Positions 1 to 7,155 of a stretch of DNA of 10,134 bases are shown here, in pieces. Each line of letters begins with the position of its first letter. Position 1 is the first letter of the stretch. This stretch comes from Candidatus Sabulitectum sp. (GTDB lineage: Bacteria > Fermentibacterota > Fermentibacteria > Fermentibacterales > JCC-6): contig JAOZLN010000060.1 of NCBI GenBank assembly GCA_029934845.1, positions 1 to 10,134 on the forward strand, written 5' to 3'. The notes beneath the pieces were generated by a model that had not been told where the DNA came from, did not search any database, and saw nothing but the letters and a program-made list of their open reading frames with translations. Made by a program: the position numbers and the translations under genes.

Positions 1-659
1 GAAAAAGCTGCGCGAACAACTTTTGCAAAAACAGCATACTCGTCACGGCTCATTACCTTTTCTTCTTTTCTTCTTAATATCACCACACTTGAATCTACGT
101 TGGGTCTGGGCAGAAAATCACCGGGATCAAGATCGAACAGTTTTTCTACAGAGAACCATGGCCAGACCAATAAAGAAAGCCTGCCGTAATTCCTGCCACC
201 GTCAATACATGCAAGCCTTGTTGCCATTTCTTTCTGGAACATCAGTACGGCTTTTTCAACTCCATCGAACTTGGGTTCGCAAAGGTTGAATACCGTTTGA
301 GAAGAAATGTTGTAGGGCAGATTAGAGGCAACAGCGGTAAAAGGGTAACCGGGAATTTCAGAAGGGTCAACAGAAAGAAAGTCACCGGTAACCATTTTTA
401 CTTCCGGATATTCATTTCCAAGCCATTCCGCCATGGTCTCACTTAGTTCTATTGCAGACAGATCATGCCCTGCGCGAACCAATCCGCCGGTAAGAGCCCC
501 CAGCCCCGGCCCTATTTCAAGAACGGTTCCAGACACTTCTCCCAGAGCATTAACTATTCTTCGAATAGCCATGGGATTTACAAGAAAGTTCTGGCCCAAA
601 GACTTATCCGGTCGCATCCCCAGCTCGTTCAAGGCCTGTCTTGTCTGGCTGATATTCAT
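1..659 (-). CDS. rsmA: 16S rRNA (adenine1518-N6/adenine1519-N6)-dimethyltransferase RsmA (KsgA), 3' end cut off by window
   Basis: Translating the minus strand from the ATG at 659 gives 219 codons open to the window edge. The family uses SAM to dimethylate two adjacent adenines in the 3'-terminal hairpin of 16S rRNA, a late 30S maturation step. In order, the protein shows SLGQNFLVNP (about residues 20-29), the SAM-binding motif LEIGPGLGALTGG (about 51-63), an acidic ribose-contact region around SAIELSE, the catalytic motif IV NLPYNIS (about 113-119), and PRPNVDSSVVILRRK followed by VVRAAF near the cut end. All are classic RsmA signatures. Only the C-terminal helical part, roughly 50 residues, is missing. 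The ATG lies 4 bases after the stop of the tatD::radical SAM gene, with AAGGA about 12 bases upstream, so it is probably translated as the last visible gene of the tig operon. A tatD-like gene next to rsmA is also known in Firmicutes. Confidence 0.96.
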   Translation of the reverse strand, partial: MNISQTRQALNELGMRPDKSLGQNFLVNPMAIRRIVNALGEVSGTVLEIGPGLGALTGGLVRAGHDLSAIELSETMAEWLGNEYPEVKMVTGDFLSVDPSEIPGYPFTAVASNLPYNISSQTVFNLCEPKFDGVEKAVLMFQKEMATRLACIDGGRNYGRLSLLVWPWFSVEKLFDLDPGDFLPRPNVDSSVVILRRKEEKVMSRDEYAVFAKVVRAAF

Positions 660-663
660 GATC

Positions 664-2049
664 TTAACGAATCCTTAATGACATCTGAAGTCTTTCTGCA
701 AGGGCTTTAACCCTCTGAAGGTCAGCTCCGGAGTTACTAACGGCAGAAACCCGGGATTCTATTCCAGTATTCTTTACCAGTTTTATAAACTTCATCAGGT
801 GTTCCCAGGAACCCTCCACACTTGAAGGACATATTCTGTTGTACTCTTTGGCCCCTGATGCATTCAGGCTGATACTAACAGAATCAAAACAGTCAAGAAG
901 CCGAGTCACCTGTTCATTGCGAAGAAAAGAAGTGCAAAGTCCATTGGTATTCAAACGGGTCTTAACACCCCTGGCGGATGCAGCCTTTGCGCTTTTCATA
1001 AGAAGCTCATATCTGAGTGTCGGCTCACCGAAACCGCAAAATACAAGCTCTTTATAGTTCTCAATTGGAAATGCTCCAATAGTGGAAAGAACAAGAGCAT
1101 CAGAAGGATCTTCCATGTGCCTAAGAAAATAGCCGTTAAGACCATCTTCCGTTCTTCTCACGCAGAAACTGCAGTTGTTCTGACAGCTTGAAGTTAAATT
1201 GGCATAAAGAGAGTTTCCGTATTTGTACAGGATGTCCGCCCTCCGGTTTTCCGGATGCAATCTGTAAGCCCGCATGGCATTCTCCCATAGAATGTACGCA
1301 GTTTTCTCTATAGACATTCTGCCATCCCAGAGTTCCCGGATCCCCATGTGTATTCGTCTTGTGTAAGCCGGTTCATTCCTTTTGCCCCTGAAGGGTTCAG
1401 GCGGCAGGAAGGGCGAATCAGTTTCAACAAGAAGCTTATCTCTGGGAATACCAGAGACCAATCTGCGATATTTGTTATTTTTCTTGTATGTCAAAGGGCC
1501 GTCTGTGCCTATGTAGAACCCACTGGATATCGCTGTATCTGTAAGCTGCTGGTCACCTCCCCAGCAGTGAAGAATTACAGGAACCGAAGGTGGTTCAGTC
1601 AACTCTTGAAGAACCTCTGCTTCTGCTCCTCTGGAATGCACAATAAGTGGATAGCCCAAAGCCTCTGCAAGCTTAATATGTTTGCGAAACCAGCGGATCT
1701 GCTTCTTTGGTGAAAAGGTCTTGTGATGAAAATCCAGGCCGGTCTCGCCAACAGCTACAGTGCCGGGACGAAGCAGTACTTCCTTAAGCGCAACCCAGCT
1801 TTGATCCTCTATACTCTCTTCAGGCAGATGTTCCGGATGGAATGCAGCAGCGGAATAAAGACCATATTTCTCGGCAATATCTGCTGCCACCTCAGCTGTA
1901 GCGGCATCAATTGAAGGTATCAGAATGTGACTGATCCCGGCTTTTTTTGAATCTTCCACCACTTTGGCAATATCCTTGTCAAAATGGTGAAAGTGAAGAT
2001 GGCAGTGGCTGTCAAAACCCAGAGACACGAAATCAGCGCCAGATAACAT
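664..2049 (-). CDS. TatD family metal-dependent hydrolase fused to a radical SAM domain
   Basis: A 461-residue two-domain protein. Residues about 12-265 are a TatD amidohydrolase: the metal ligands D13-x-H15-x-H17 (FDSHCHL), E102 in GETGLD, H138 in VHSR, H161 in HCWGG and D211 in ETDSP are all present. TatD proteins are metal-dependent nucleases or hydrolases. Residues about 283-461 are a short radical SAM domain with the 4Fe-4S motif C289-x3-C293-x2-C296, a GFGEPT SAM-binding segment (339-344) and RLNTNG (365-370). I recall a described family of TatD-linked radical SAM proteins, sometimes fused, whose substrate is unknown. The visible active-site residues are intact in both halves. The ATG at 2049 overlaps the end of purA by 17 bases and has no clear ribosome binding site. 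A GTG at 2028 (residue 8), 4 bases after the purA stop, is a credible alternative and keeps all motifs. Function beyond the two folds cannot be read from sequence. Confidence 0.92.
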   Translation of the reverse strand: MLSGADFVSLGFDSHCHLHFHHFDKDIAKVVEDSKKAGISHILIPSIDAATAEVAADIAEKYGLYSAAAFHPEHLPEESIEDQSWVALKEVLLRPGTVAVGETGLDFHHKTFSPKKQIRWFRKHIKLAEALGYPLIVHSRGAEAEVLQELTEPPSVPVILHCWGGDQQLTDTAISSGFYIGTDGPLTYKKNNKYRRLVSGIPRDKLLVETDSPFLPPEPFRGKRNEPAYTRRIHMGIRELWDGRMSIEKTAYILWENAMRAYRLHPENRRADILYKYGNSLYANLTSSCQNNCSFCVRRTEDGLNGYFLRHMEDPSDALVLSTIGAFPIENYKELVFCGFGEPTLRYELLMKSAKAASARGVKTRLNTNGLCTSFLRNEQVTRLLDCFDSVSISLNASGAKEYNRICPSSVEGSWEHLMKFIKLVKNTGIESRVSAVSNSGADLQRVKALAERLQMSLRIR

Positions 2050-3286
2050 CGTTGCGGCCCGGGCCGGTTGATATAGATGCTACAGGAACGCCAACTATTT
2101 TTTCAACCGCCAGTACATACTGCCTGGCTGCCTCTGGAAGGTTTTTCCATTCCGTTTCTCCGCGAATATCCTCATTCCATCCGGGAAAAGTCTCATATAC
2201 AGGAATTAAATCATCCATTGATCGCCCGGTGGCAAATTTATCGTCTTTGTATCCGGTACACACTTTAAGCTCATCGAATCCGCTGAGAACATCAAGAAGG
2301 GTAAAAGTTACAGAAGTACATCCATTGATTCTCGCGGTATAGTTTGCCAGCACTCCATCCAGCCATCCGCATCTGCGCGGCCTTCCAGTTGTTGTTCCAA
2401 ACTCGTGCCCGGCCTGTCGAATTCTTTCGCCGGTTTCATTATCAAGCTCTGTTGGAAAAGGACCGGAACCAACCCGGGTTGTGTATGCTTTTAGAATCCC
2501 AACAACATCATTGACCTGTGTAGGGCCGAAACCAAGGCTGGTACAGGCAGCCCCTGATACACACTGTCCACAGGTAACAAAGGGATAAGAACCGTGATCC
2601 GGATCCAGCAGAGAACCCTGAGCACCCTCGGCAATCACCAACCCGCCATCTTCAAGTACCCTGCTGATAAAAAGAGACACATCATCGGAAAAACCGGCAA
2701 CTTCTCTGGTGGCATCTATAAATTTTTCCACCTCAGAATGCAGTTTTTCAACTTCAGCAGATTCCAGGTTCAATGAATTGATAGTCTCTTCTGTATGATA
2801 ATCAACAAGAGTTTTGAAATTTTTCATGTCGAAAACGTCTTCCAGACGAATAGCATTGCGTCTGTATTTCCGTTCATAGGTTGGTCCAATACCGCGTCCG
2901 GTGGTTCCTATTCTTCCCTTTGCAAGATCTGTTTCACTCTGTTTCTCAAGCCAGCGGTACCCTGGATGAGTAAGATTTATCTTTCCCGATATTTTCAATC
3001 TGCTTTTGATCGAGATGCCATTCCCTTCAAGAGATCTGATCTCTTCGAGAATTGTAACCGGATCCATTACACAGGCTGAACCGATGACCCCCACAACATC
3101 CTTGCGAACAAGACCTGACGGAAGAAGATGAAGGGCAAATTTTTTGCCCTCTGCCTCTACAGTATGCCCTGCATTGGCACCTCCGCTGAACCTGGCAACA
3201 ACAACAGCTTTCTCTGCCAGGTGATCTACCATCTTACCCTTACCCTCGTCTCCCCACTGAAGGCCAACAACAATACTTACCGGCAT
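2033..3286 (-). CDS. purA: Adenylosuccinate synthetase PurA
   Basis: A 417-residue cytoplasmic enzyme that makes adenylosuccinate from IMP, aspartate and GTP, the first committed step to AMP. It shows the phosphate loop GLQWGDEGKGK with catalytic D13, NAGHTV with catalytic H41, TTGRGIGPTYE (128-138), EGAQGSLLD (220-228), the AYTTRVGSGPFPTEL block (267-281), GTTTGRPRRCGWLD (297-310) and the C-terminal STGPGRND. Length fits the family (about 420-430). An upstream in-frame start at 3331 would add 15 residues overlapping engB. I chose the ATG at 3286 because GGGGAG lies 6 bases before it and MPVSIVVGLQWGDEGKGK matches the usual N terminus. It begins 14 bases after the engB stop. One oddity: the IMP-pocket loop usually reading VTSSNT is VTCGQC here (237-242). 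Confidence 0.97.
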   Translation of the reverse strand: MPVSIVVGLQWGDEGKGKMVDHLAEKAVVVARFSGGANAGHTVEAEGKKFALHLLPSGLVRKDVVGVIGSACVMDPVTILEEIRSLEGNGISIKSRLKISGKINLTHPGYRWLEKQSETDLAKGRIGTTGRGIGPTYERKYRRNAIRLEDVFDMKNFKTLVDYHTEETINSLNLESAEVEKLHSEVEKFIDATREVAGFSDDVSLFISRVLEDGGLVIAEGAQGSLLDPDHGSYPFVTCGQCVSGAACTSLGFGPTQVNDVVGILKAYTTRVGSGPFPTELDNETGERIRQAGHEFGTTTGRPRRCGWLDGVLANYTARINGCTSVTFTLLDVLSGFDELKVCTGYKDDKFATGRSMDDLIPVYETFPGWNEDIRGETEWKNLPEAARQYVLAVEKIVGVPVASISTGPGRNDVIWR

Positions 3287-3292
3287 TATCAG

Positions 3293-3298
3293 CTCCCC
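3293..3298 (-). promoter_or_regulatory. Ribosome binding site of purA
   Basis: GGGGAG on the minus strand, 6 bases before the ATG at 3286 and just after the engB stop codon. It decides the purA start against an in-frame upstream start at 3331 inside engB. Confidence 0.7.
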
Positions 3299-3300
3299 GC

Positions 3301-3873
3301 CTAATGGATGGCTGTGGCTGTTGCCAGCCACTTGTAAAGTTCATTGATACCACTGCCGTCAACTGATGAGACTGGAATAACCGGCCCCATTTCTCCTGCG
3401 ATCCGAACAGACTGTGCCAGTTTGTTTCTCTTTAGCTTGTCACTTTTTGTAAGAGCAATAATGTAGGGTTTGCCGCCCTCCATAAGAAATCTGGCCATGG
3501 ATAGATCCTTCTCAAGGCTGGGATGCCGGCAGTCAACAAGAAGGATCGACCCCCTGAGAGGTTCTCTTTCCCGAAGATACCCGCCTATCCAACCGATCCA
3601 TTGTTTGCGCAGCCTTTCAGGAGCCTTGGCATAACCATATCCCGGAAGATCTGCAATATAGAAATTCCTGCTGGTAGTATAGATGTTTATGTACTGGGTA
3701 CAGCCGGGTTTAGAGCTGGTTCTGGCTACTTTCCTCCCGCTGTTCAGCTTGTTGATCAAAGAAGATTTACCAACATTTGACCTGCCAATGAATGCGATCT
3801 CCGGCAGACCATCATCCGGCAGGCCTGTTTTGCCGGGGCAACTTTTCAGAAACTGGATATGCAGCTTCGCCAA
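3301..3873 (-). CDS. engB: Ribosome biogenesis GTP-binding protein EngB (YsxC/YihA)
   Basis: A 190-residue TRAFAC-class GTPase of the EngB/YsxC family, which acts in assembly of the large ribosomal subunit and is essential in several model bacteria. G1 is GRSNVGKS (30-37), followed by the conserved TSSKPGCTQ switch region with G2 Thr59. G3 is DLPGYG (75-80), G4 is TKSDKL (142-147) and the G5-like VSS is at 168-170. Length is close to the family norm of about 195. The start is a TTG at 3873, one base after the clpX stop (TGATTTG). No ATG lies in a suitable place, and MAKLHIQFLKSC aligns with the usual EngB N terminus, so the non-ATG start is well supported. A purine-rich GAGGGA lies about 11 bases upstream inside the end of clpX. 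Its position suggests expression coupled to clpX. Confidence 0.95.
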   Translation of the reverse strand: MAKLHIQFLKSCPGKTGLPDDGLPEIAFIGRSNVGKSSLINKLNSGRKVARTSSKPGCTQYINIYTTSRNFYIADLPGYGYAKAPERLRKQWIGWIGGYLREREPLRGSILLVDCRHPSLEKDLSMARFLMEGGKPYIIALTKSDKLKRNKLAQSVRIAGEMGPVIPVSSVDGSGINELYKWLATATAIH

Positions 3874-3874
3874 A

Positions 3875-5125
3875 TCAGACAGCTTCCCTCTGGGGGTCGA
3901 TTGAAACTATTTCCGGCGTCTTACCTTCTGAAATGCATCTCTCGTCAACAATCAGTTTGCCTGAAGATGGCTTCTCTGAGGGTATTCTGTACATAGGGTC
4001 AAGAAGAATACGCTCTACAATTGATCTAAGCCCCCTGGCACCACTGTGACTTTTCTTTGCTTCTTTTGCAATTGCAAGAAGAGCGTCATCTGTGATCTGC
4101 AGATCAACACCTTCCAGATTGAACATGTATCTGTACTGCTTCACAAGAGCATTCTTCGGCTGAGTAAGAACATGGATCAGATCCTTCTCGGACAGATCAT
4201 CAAGGGTAACCAGTATTGGAAGACGCCCCACCAGTTCCGGTATCAGACCGTAGTGAACCAGATCATGTGATTCGATTCTTTTAAGAATATTCGCTCCGTC
4301 AAGCTCTTCTTCGTTGCTGAAGTCTGCATTAAACCCCAGTGACGATTGATGAACTCTCTTTGAAACGAGCTTCTCTATGCCGTGAAATGCTCCACCGCAT
4401 ATAAACAGAATGTTGGTGGTGTCAATCTGGATGTGATCCTGATAGGGATGTTTGCGGCCACCTCCCGGCGGTACTCCGGCAATTGTACCTTCAATCATTT
4501 TGAGCAGTGCCTGCTGAACACCCTCACCGGAGACATCTCTTGTGATAGAGGAATTCTCGGATTTTCTTGCGATCTTATCAATCTCATCGATATAGATTAT
4601 TCCATGCTGAGCCAGTTCAACATCCATATCGGTAACCTGAAGCAGCCGGAGAAGAATGTTTTCCACATCTTCCCCCACATACCCTGCTTCGGTAAGGGTT
4701 GTTGCATCAGCAATAGCAAATGGTACATCCAATATTTTAGCAAGAGTCTTGGCCAACAGGGTTTTTCCAACTCCCGTAGGCCCGAGAAGAATAACATTGC
4801 TCTTCTCCAGCTCTACAGAAGCAGTGCTGTCATGCTTACTCTGAAGCCTTCTGTAATGATTGTAAACGGCCACAGAAAGTACTTTCTTAGCATCTTCCTG
4901 ACCGATAACATACTGATCAAGTTTTTCTTTTATCTCCATGGGAACTGGAAGATCTTTACTGAGAAAAGAAGGTTTATCCGGGCTCTGTTTTTCACCGGCT
5001 TCGTCTACGATCTCGTGACAATAGCGTACACAATCGTCACAGATAAAAACACCGGGTCCCTGAATAAGCTGCTTCACCTCTGCTGCAGGTCTGTTGCAAA
5101 ATGAACATCTGTTCTCTTTGGGCAT
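3875..5125 (-). CDS. clpX: ATP-dependent Clp protease ATP-binding subunit ClpX
   Basis: The AAA+ unfoldase that recognises tagged substrates and feeds them to ClpP. Numbering from a TTG at 5131 (two residues more), the N-terminal zinc-binding domain has C9, C12, C31 and C34. Walker A is GPTGVGKT (117-124), the pore loop is GYVG (150-153), Walker B is IIYIDEID (178-185), the second pore loop contains RKH (226-228), the ClpP-docking IGF-type loop is SLGF (264-267), and sensor/arginine elements are ELVGR (299-303) and GARGLR (364-369). All are intact, so this is a normal ClpX. I prefer the ATG at 5125 (MPKENRCSFC, 416 residues), which begins 2 bases after the clpP stop. clpP-clpX adjacency with near-overlap is typical. 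Confidence 0.97.
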   Translation of the reverse strand: MPKENRCSFCNRPAAEVKQLIQGPGVFICDDCVRYCHEIVDEAGEKQSPDKPSFLSKDLPVPMEIKEKLDQYVIGQEDAKKVLSVAVYNHYRRLQSKHDSTASVELEKSNVILLGPTGVGKTLLAKTLAKILDVPFAIADATTLTEAGYVGEDVENILLRLLQVTDMDVELAQHGIIYIDEIDKIARKSENSSITRDVSGEGVQQALLKMIEGTIAGVPPGGGRKHPYQDHIQIDTTNILFICGGAFHGIEKLVSKRVHQSSLGFNADFSNEEELDGANILKRIESHDLVHYGLIPELVGRLPILVTLDDLSEKDLIHVLTQPKNALVKQYRYMFNLEGVDLQITDDALLAIAKEAKKSHSGARGLRSIVERILLDPMYRIPSEKPSSGKLIVDERCISEGKTPEIVSIDPQREAV

Positions 5126-5127
5126 TT

Positions 5128-5712
5128 TCAATCTCGATTCGTCAAAATATTGTCAATAATTCCGTAATCAAGAGCTTCCTGTGCATCCATCCAGAAATTG
5201 CGATCACTATCGGCGTTGACTCTCTCAATATCCTGTCCGGTGTGATACGCCAGAATATTGTCCATCTGATTCCTGATCTTAAGGATCTCTCTTGCTTCAA
5301 TCTGGATATCTGCTGACTGTCCCACAGCCCCACCACTTGGCTGGTGTATCATGACTCTGGCATGGGGCAGGATGCTTCTTTTGCCCTTGGCGCCCGCTGC
5401 AAGAAGCACAGAGGCCATTGAGGCAGCGCTTCCCATGCAGAAAGTGGAAATGTCCGGTTTTATGAACTCCATAGTGTCGTAAATAGCCAGCCCTGCCGAT
5501 ACAGAGCCCCCGGGACTGTGAATGTACATGTTGATATCACGCTTCGTATCCTGACCCTCCAGAAAAAGAAGCTGAGCAACTACGACGCTGGCAGTCTGGG
5601 CAGTAATAGCATCTGCAATAAAAATAATACGATCCTTGAGAAGTCTGGAGTAAATATCGTATGACCTCTCGGAATTACCTTCCTTTTCCACTACAAAGGG
5701 AATTACAGGCAT
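5128..5712 (-). CDS. clpP: ATP-dependent Clp protease proteolytic subunit ClpP, with Asn at the catalytic Asp position
   Basis: A 194-residue serine peptidase subunit that forms the two-ring degradation chamber docked by ClpX. Recognisable segments are YDIYSRLLKDRIIFI (20-32), the oxyanion region SPGGSVSAG (66-74), the nucleophile S98 in MGSAASMA and H123 in MIHQPSGG. The third triad residue should be Asp in the usual DRDFFMSA-type segment. Here the codon is AAT, giving DRNFWMDA with N172. The reading frame around it is clean. The ATG at 5712 was chosen over a start at 5772 because MPVIPFVVEKEG matches the family N terminus and AAGGAG lies 7 bases upstream. The ATG overlaps the tig stop (TAATG). 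With clpX 2 bases downstream, ClpXP is made from one transcript. Confidence 0.96.
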   Translation of the reverse strand: MPVIPFVVEKEGNSERSYDIYSRLLKDRIIFIADAITAQTASVVVAQLLFLEGQDTKRDINMYIHSPGGSVSAGLAIYDTMEFIKPDISTFCMGSAASMASVLLAAGAKGKRSILPHARVMIHQPSGGAVGQSADIQIEAREILKIRNQMDNILAYHTGQDIERVNADSDRNFWMDAQEALDYGIIDNILTNRD

Positions 5713-6977
5713 TACTCTTCTCCTTCTTGAGTGACCTCTGCCTCTGCCGGGTCCACAGAGACCCATTTCCATGGTACAACCTCAGGTTCAACTACATTTT
5801 CATCCTGTTCTTTTTCTTCCACTACAGCAGAGTTCAGTACGAACTCAAGAGCTTTATCGTTCCTGTTCCTGTCAAGATATGAAGCCCTGCTATCTCCGGC
5901 TGCAACAGCTTTGTCAATATCATCCTCGGATATCTCAAGACTTTCCTGTATGGCGATCTCACGAAGAATAAGAAATTCTCTTACTTTTTTTTCTGCCATC
6001 TCTGCAGCTGCTTCTCTGGTTTCTTCTGTAGAATCGCCGTCTTCAAGGCTGCTGATATAATTACTGGTAAGATTCTCAACCATAAACTTGGGTACATCAA
6101 AAACATTTCTGTCAAGCATGTGATCTATTGCCTGTCTCTCGGAAAAGCTTTTCATCTCGGCATCAAATCTGGTGGTAACATCATCCATCAACTTCTGCCG
6201 GAATTCTTCCATTGTATCGAATCCACCTGCTTTGGTAGCAAACTCATCATCCAGGTCAGGCAGGGAATGTACCCTGACCTCTTTCACTGTAAATGTGTGA
6301 GCAGGACCTTTGAGACCGGGGTCGTCTCCCTTTTCCACTTTCATCTGCATGGTAAAAGTATCACCGGCTTTTACGCCGGTTATCAGTTCATCAAAACCGG
6401 GACCCATATCGTTCTGCCCTATAACCGCAGTCAGCACCTTCGGATCTGAACCAGGGTCACCCTCGGGATCAGGGTACTCCAGAGCAACATAATCCCCATG
6501 AGAAGAAGACTGATCAGTATCATCAAAAGTAACAAACTGCTGGCGGATATGGTTAATGGTTTCCTCGACGGCTTTTTCTCTGCTGTACGAAGGTACAGAA
6601 AGCTTAATTTCCGTGTAGTCTACAGGTTCAGGTGTCAGAAATATGTGGAAGGTGGTTGTGTAGACATAATTCTCGCCTTCCACGGGAAGAACGCCTTCGA
6701 ATTCAGGGTCGGTATCAGAAAGAACCCAGTCGAAATCATCGAAGATACCTTCAGAAAGCTGCTTGTGGGCAGTTTCTGCAACCTCTGACAAAATTATGTT
6801 ACCGAATCTCTTTTCAATAATACTGTCTGGAACATGCCCCGGGCGAAAACCCTTGATGTTCACCTCTTTGGATATATCTTTCTTAACCTTCCGGAAAACT
6901 TTCTTAAGCTCAGCAGCATCCATGGTAAACTGGACAACTCTTTTGTTTCCATCTTCTTTTATCAGTTCGTAGGCCAT
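5712..6977 (-). CDS. tig: Trigger factor, ribosome-associated chaperone and peptidyl-prolyl isomerase
   Basis: A 421-residue cytoplasmic chaperone that docks at the ribosomal exit tunnel and shields nascent chains. The N-terminal ribosome-binding domain has the signature GFRPGHVP (43-50). A FKBP-like isomerase domain covers about 155-237, with GDYVALEY and GPGFDELITGVKAGDTF. The C-terminal helical chaperone domain begins at about 238. It looks shortened: between EISEDDIDKAV (348-358) and DKALEFVLNSAVV (374-386) only about 15 residues remain, where family members usually have a longer helical stretch. A 35-residue acidic, proline-containing tail (387-421) with a WKW segment follows and is not recognised. 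Start: the ATG at 6977 is preceded by GAGGAG only 3 bases away, and MAYELIKEDG fits the family. An upstream in-frame start at 7016 has no comparable support. tig-clpP-clpX is a conserved order. Confidence 0.95.
   Translation of the reverse strand: MAYELIKEDGNKRVVQFTMDAAELKKVFRKVKKDISKEVNIKGFRPGHVPDSIIEKRFGNIILSEVAETAHKQLSEGIFDDFDWVLSDTDPEFEGVLPVEGENYVYTTTFHIFLTPEPVDYTEIKLSVPSYSREKAVEETINHIRQQFVTFDDTDQSSSHGDYVALEYPDPEGDPGSDPKVLTAVIGQNDMGPGFDELITGVKAGDTFTMQMKVEKGDDPGLKGPAHTFTVKEVRVHSLPDLDDEFATKAGGFDTMEEFRQKLMDDVTTRFDAEMKSFSERQAIDHMLDRNVFDVPKFMVENLTSNYISSLEDGDSTEETREAAAEMAEKKVREFLILREIAIQESLEISEDDIDKAVAAGDSRASYLDRNRNDKALEFVLNSAVVEEKEQDENVVEPEVVPWKWVSVDPAEAEVTQEGEE
5720..5725 (-). promoter_or_regulatory. 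Ribosome binding site of clpP
   Basis: AAGGAG on the minus strand inside the last codons of tig, 7 bases before the clpP ATG. It supports the ATG at 5712 over the longer frame starting at 5772, and suggests that translation of tig and clpP is coupled through the TAATG overlap. Confidence 0.8.
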
Positions 6978-6980
6978 TAT

Positions 6981-6986
6981 CTCCTC
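6981..6986 (-). promoter_or_regulatory. Ribosome binding site of tig
   Basis: GAGGAG on the minus strand, within AAAGAGGAG, 3 bases before the ATG at 6977. The spacing is short but the match to the anti-Shine-Dalgarno sequence is good. It selects this ATG over the in-frame start at 7016. Confidence 0.65.
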
Positions 6987-7069
6987 TTTTTCTGTGCAGT
7001 TACGAAAACGCAACAAAGCCGTTACCAGCTACGGAATGTGCAACCAGTTGCTCGACATACAATTACATG

Positions 7070-7084
7070 TTCCCACGCTGGGAA
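7070..7084. repeat. Perfect inverted repeat in the tig leader
   Basis: TTCCCA - CGC - TGGGAA is a perfect 6-base stem with a 3-base loop, lying between the candidate tig promoter and the tig start. In a tig leader transcript it would form a small hairpin about 90 bases before the ATG. It has no T-tract and is not a clear terminator. Its role is unknown. Confidence 0.5.
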
Positions 7085-7090
7085 ATCAAA

Positions 7091-7109
7091 TACCAACTTC
7101 AGGTCGGTA
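7091..7109 (-). terminator. Weak hairpin after cpoB, possible terminator of the tol-pal-cpoB cluster
   Basis: On the minus strand TACCGAC - CTGAA - GTTGGTA forms a 7-base stem (one G-U pair in RNA), followed by TTTGATTT. It lies 47 bases after the cpoB stop. The stem is short and the T-tract interrupted, so this is at best a weak intrinsic terminator. It could equally be a leader hairpin, because a candidate tig promoter -10 lies immediately upstream of it. Confidence 0.3.
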
Positions 7110-7138
7110 TTATGCTCTAATTCTAGTCAAATTGCCAA
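7109..7138 (-). promoter_or_regulatory. Candidate sigma70-type promoter for the tig-clpP-clpX-engB-purA-tatD-rsmA operon
   Basis: On the minus strand TTGGCA (7138-7133, five of six consensus bases) is separated by 18 bases from CATAAT (7114-7109, five of six). Transcription would begin near 7102, leaving a leader of about 125 bases before tig. It sits in the only sizeable gap between the tol cluster and the housekeeping run, where a promoter is expected. Seen by eye only; start-site data would be needed to confirm it. Confidence 0.4.
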
Positions 7139-7155
7139 GCAATCAGGTTTGAAGC

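Noticed and set aside
4382..5104. A 240-codon plus-strand open frame opposite clpX
   Set aside because: It lies entirely antisense to a clpX whose every motif is intact, has low-complexity hydrophobic content and no recognisable domain. It is a shadow of clpX codon usage.
5713..5772. Longer ClpP beginning at 5772 with an Arg/Gly-rich leader
   Set aside because: The extra 20 residues are the out-of-frame reading of the end of tig. A good ribosome binding site and the family N terminus both point to the ATG at 5712.
7108..7130. TTGACT as the -35 box of the tig promoter
   Set aside because: It matches consensus well, but only 12 bases separate it from TAATAC. The upstream TTGGCA with CATAAT at 18 bases is better spaced.
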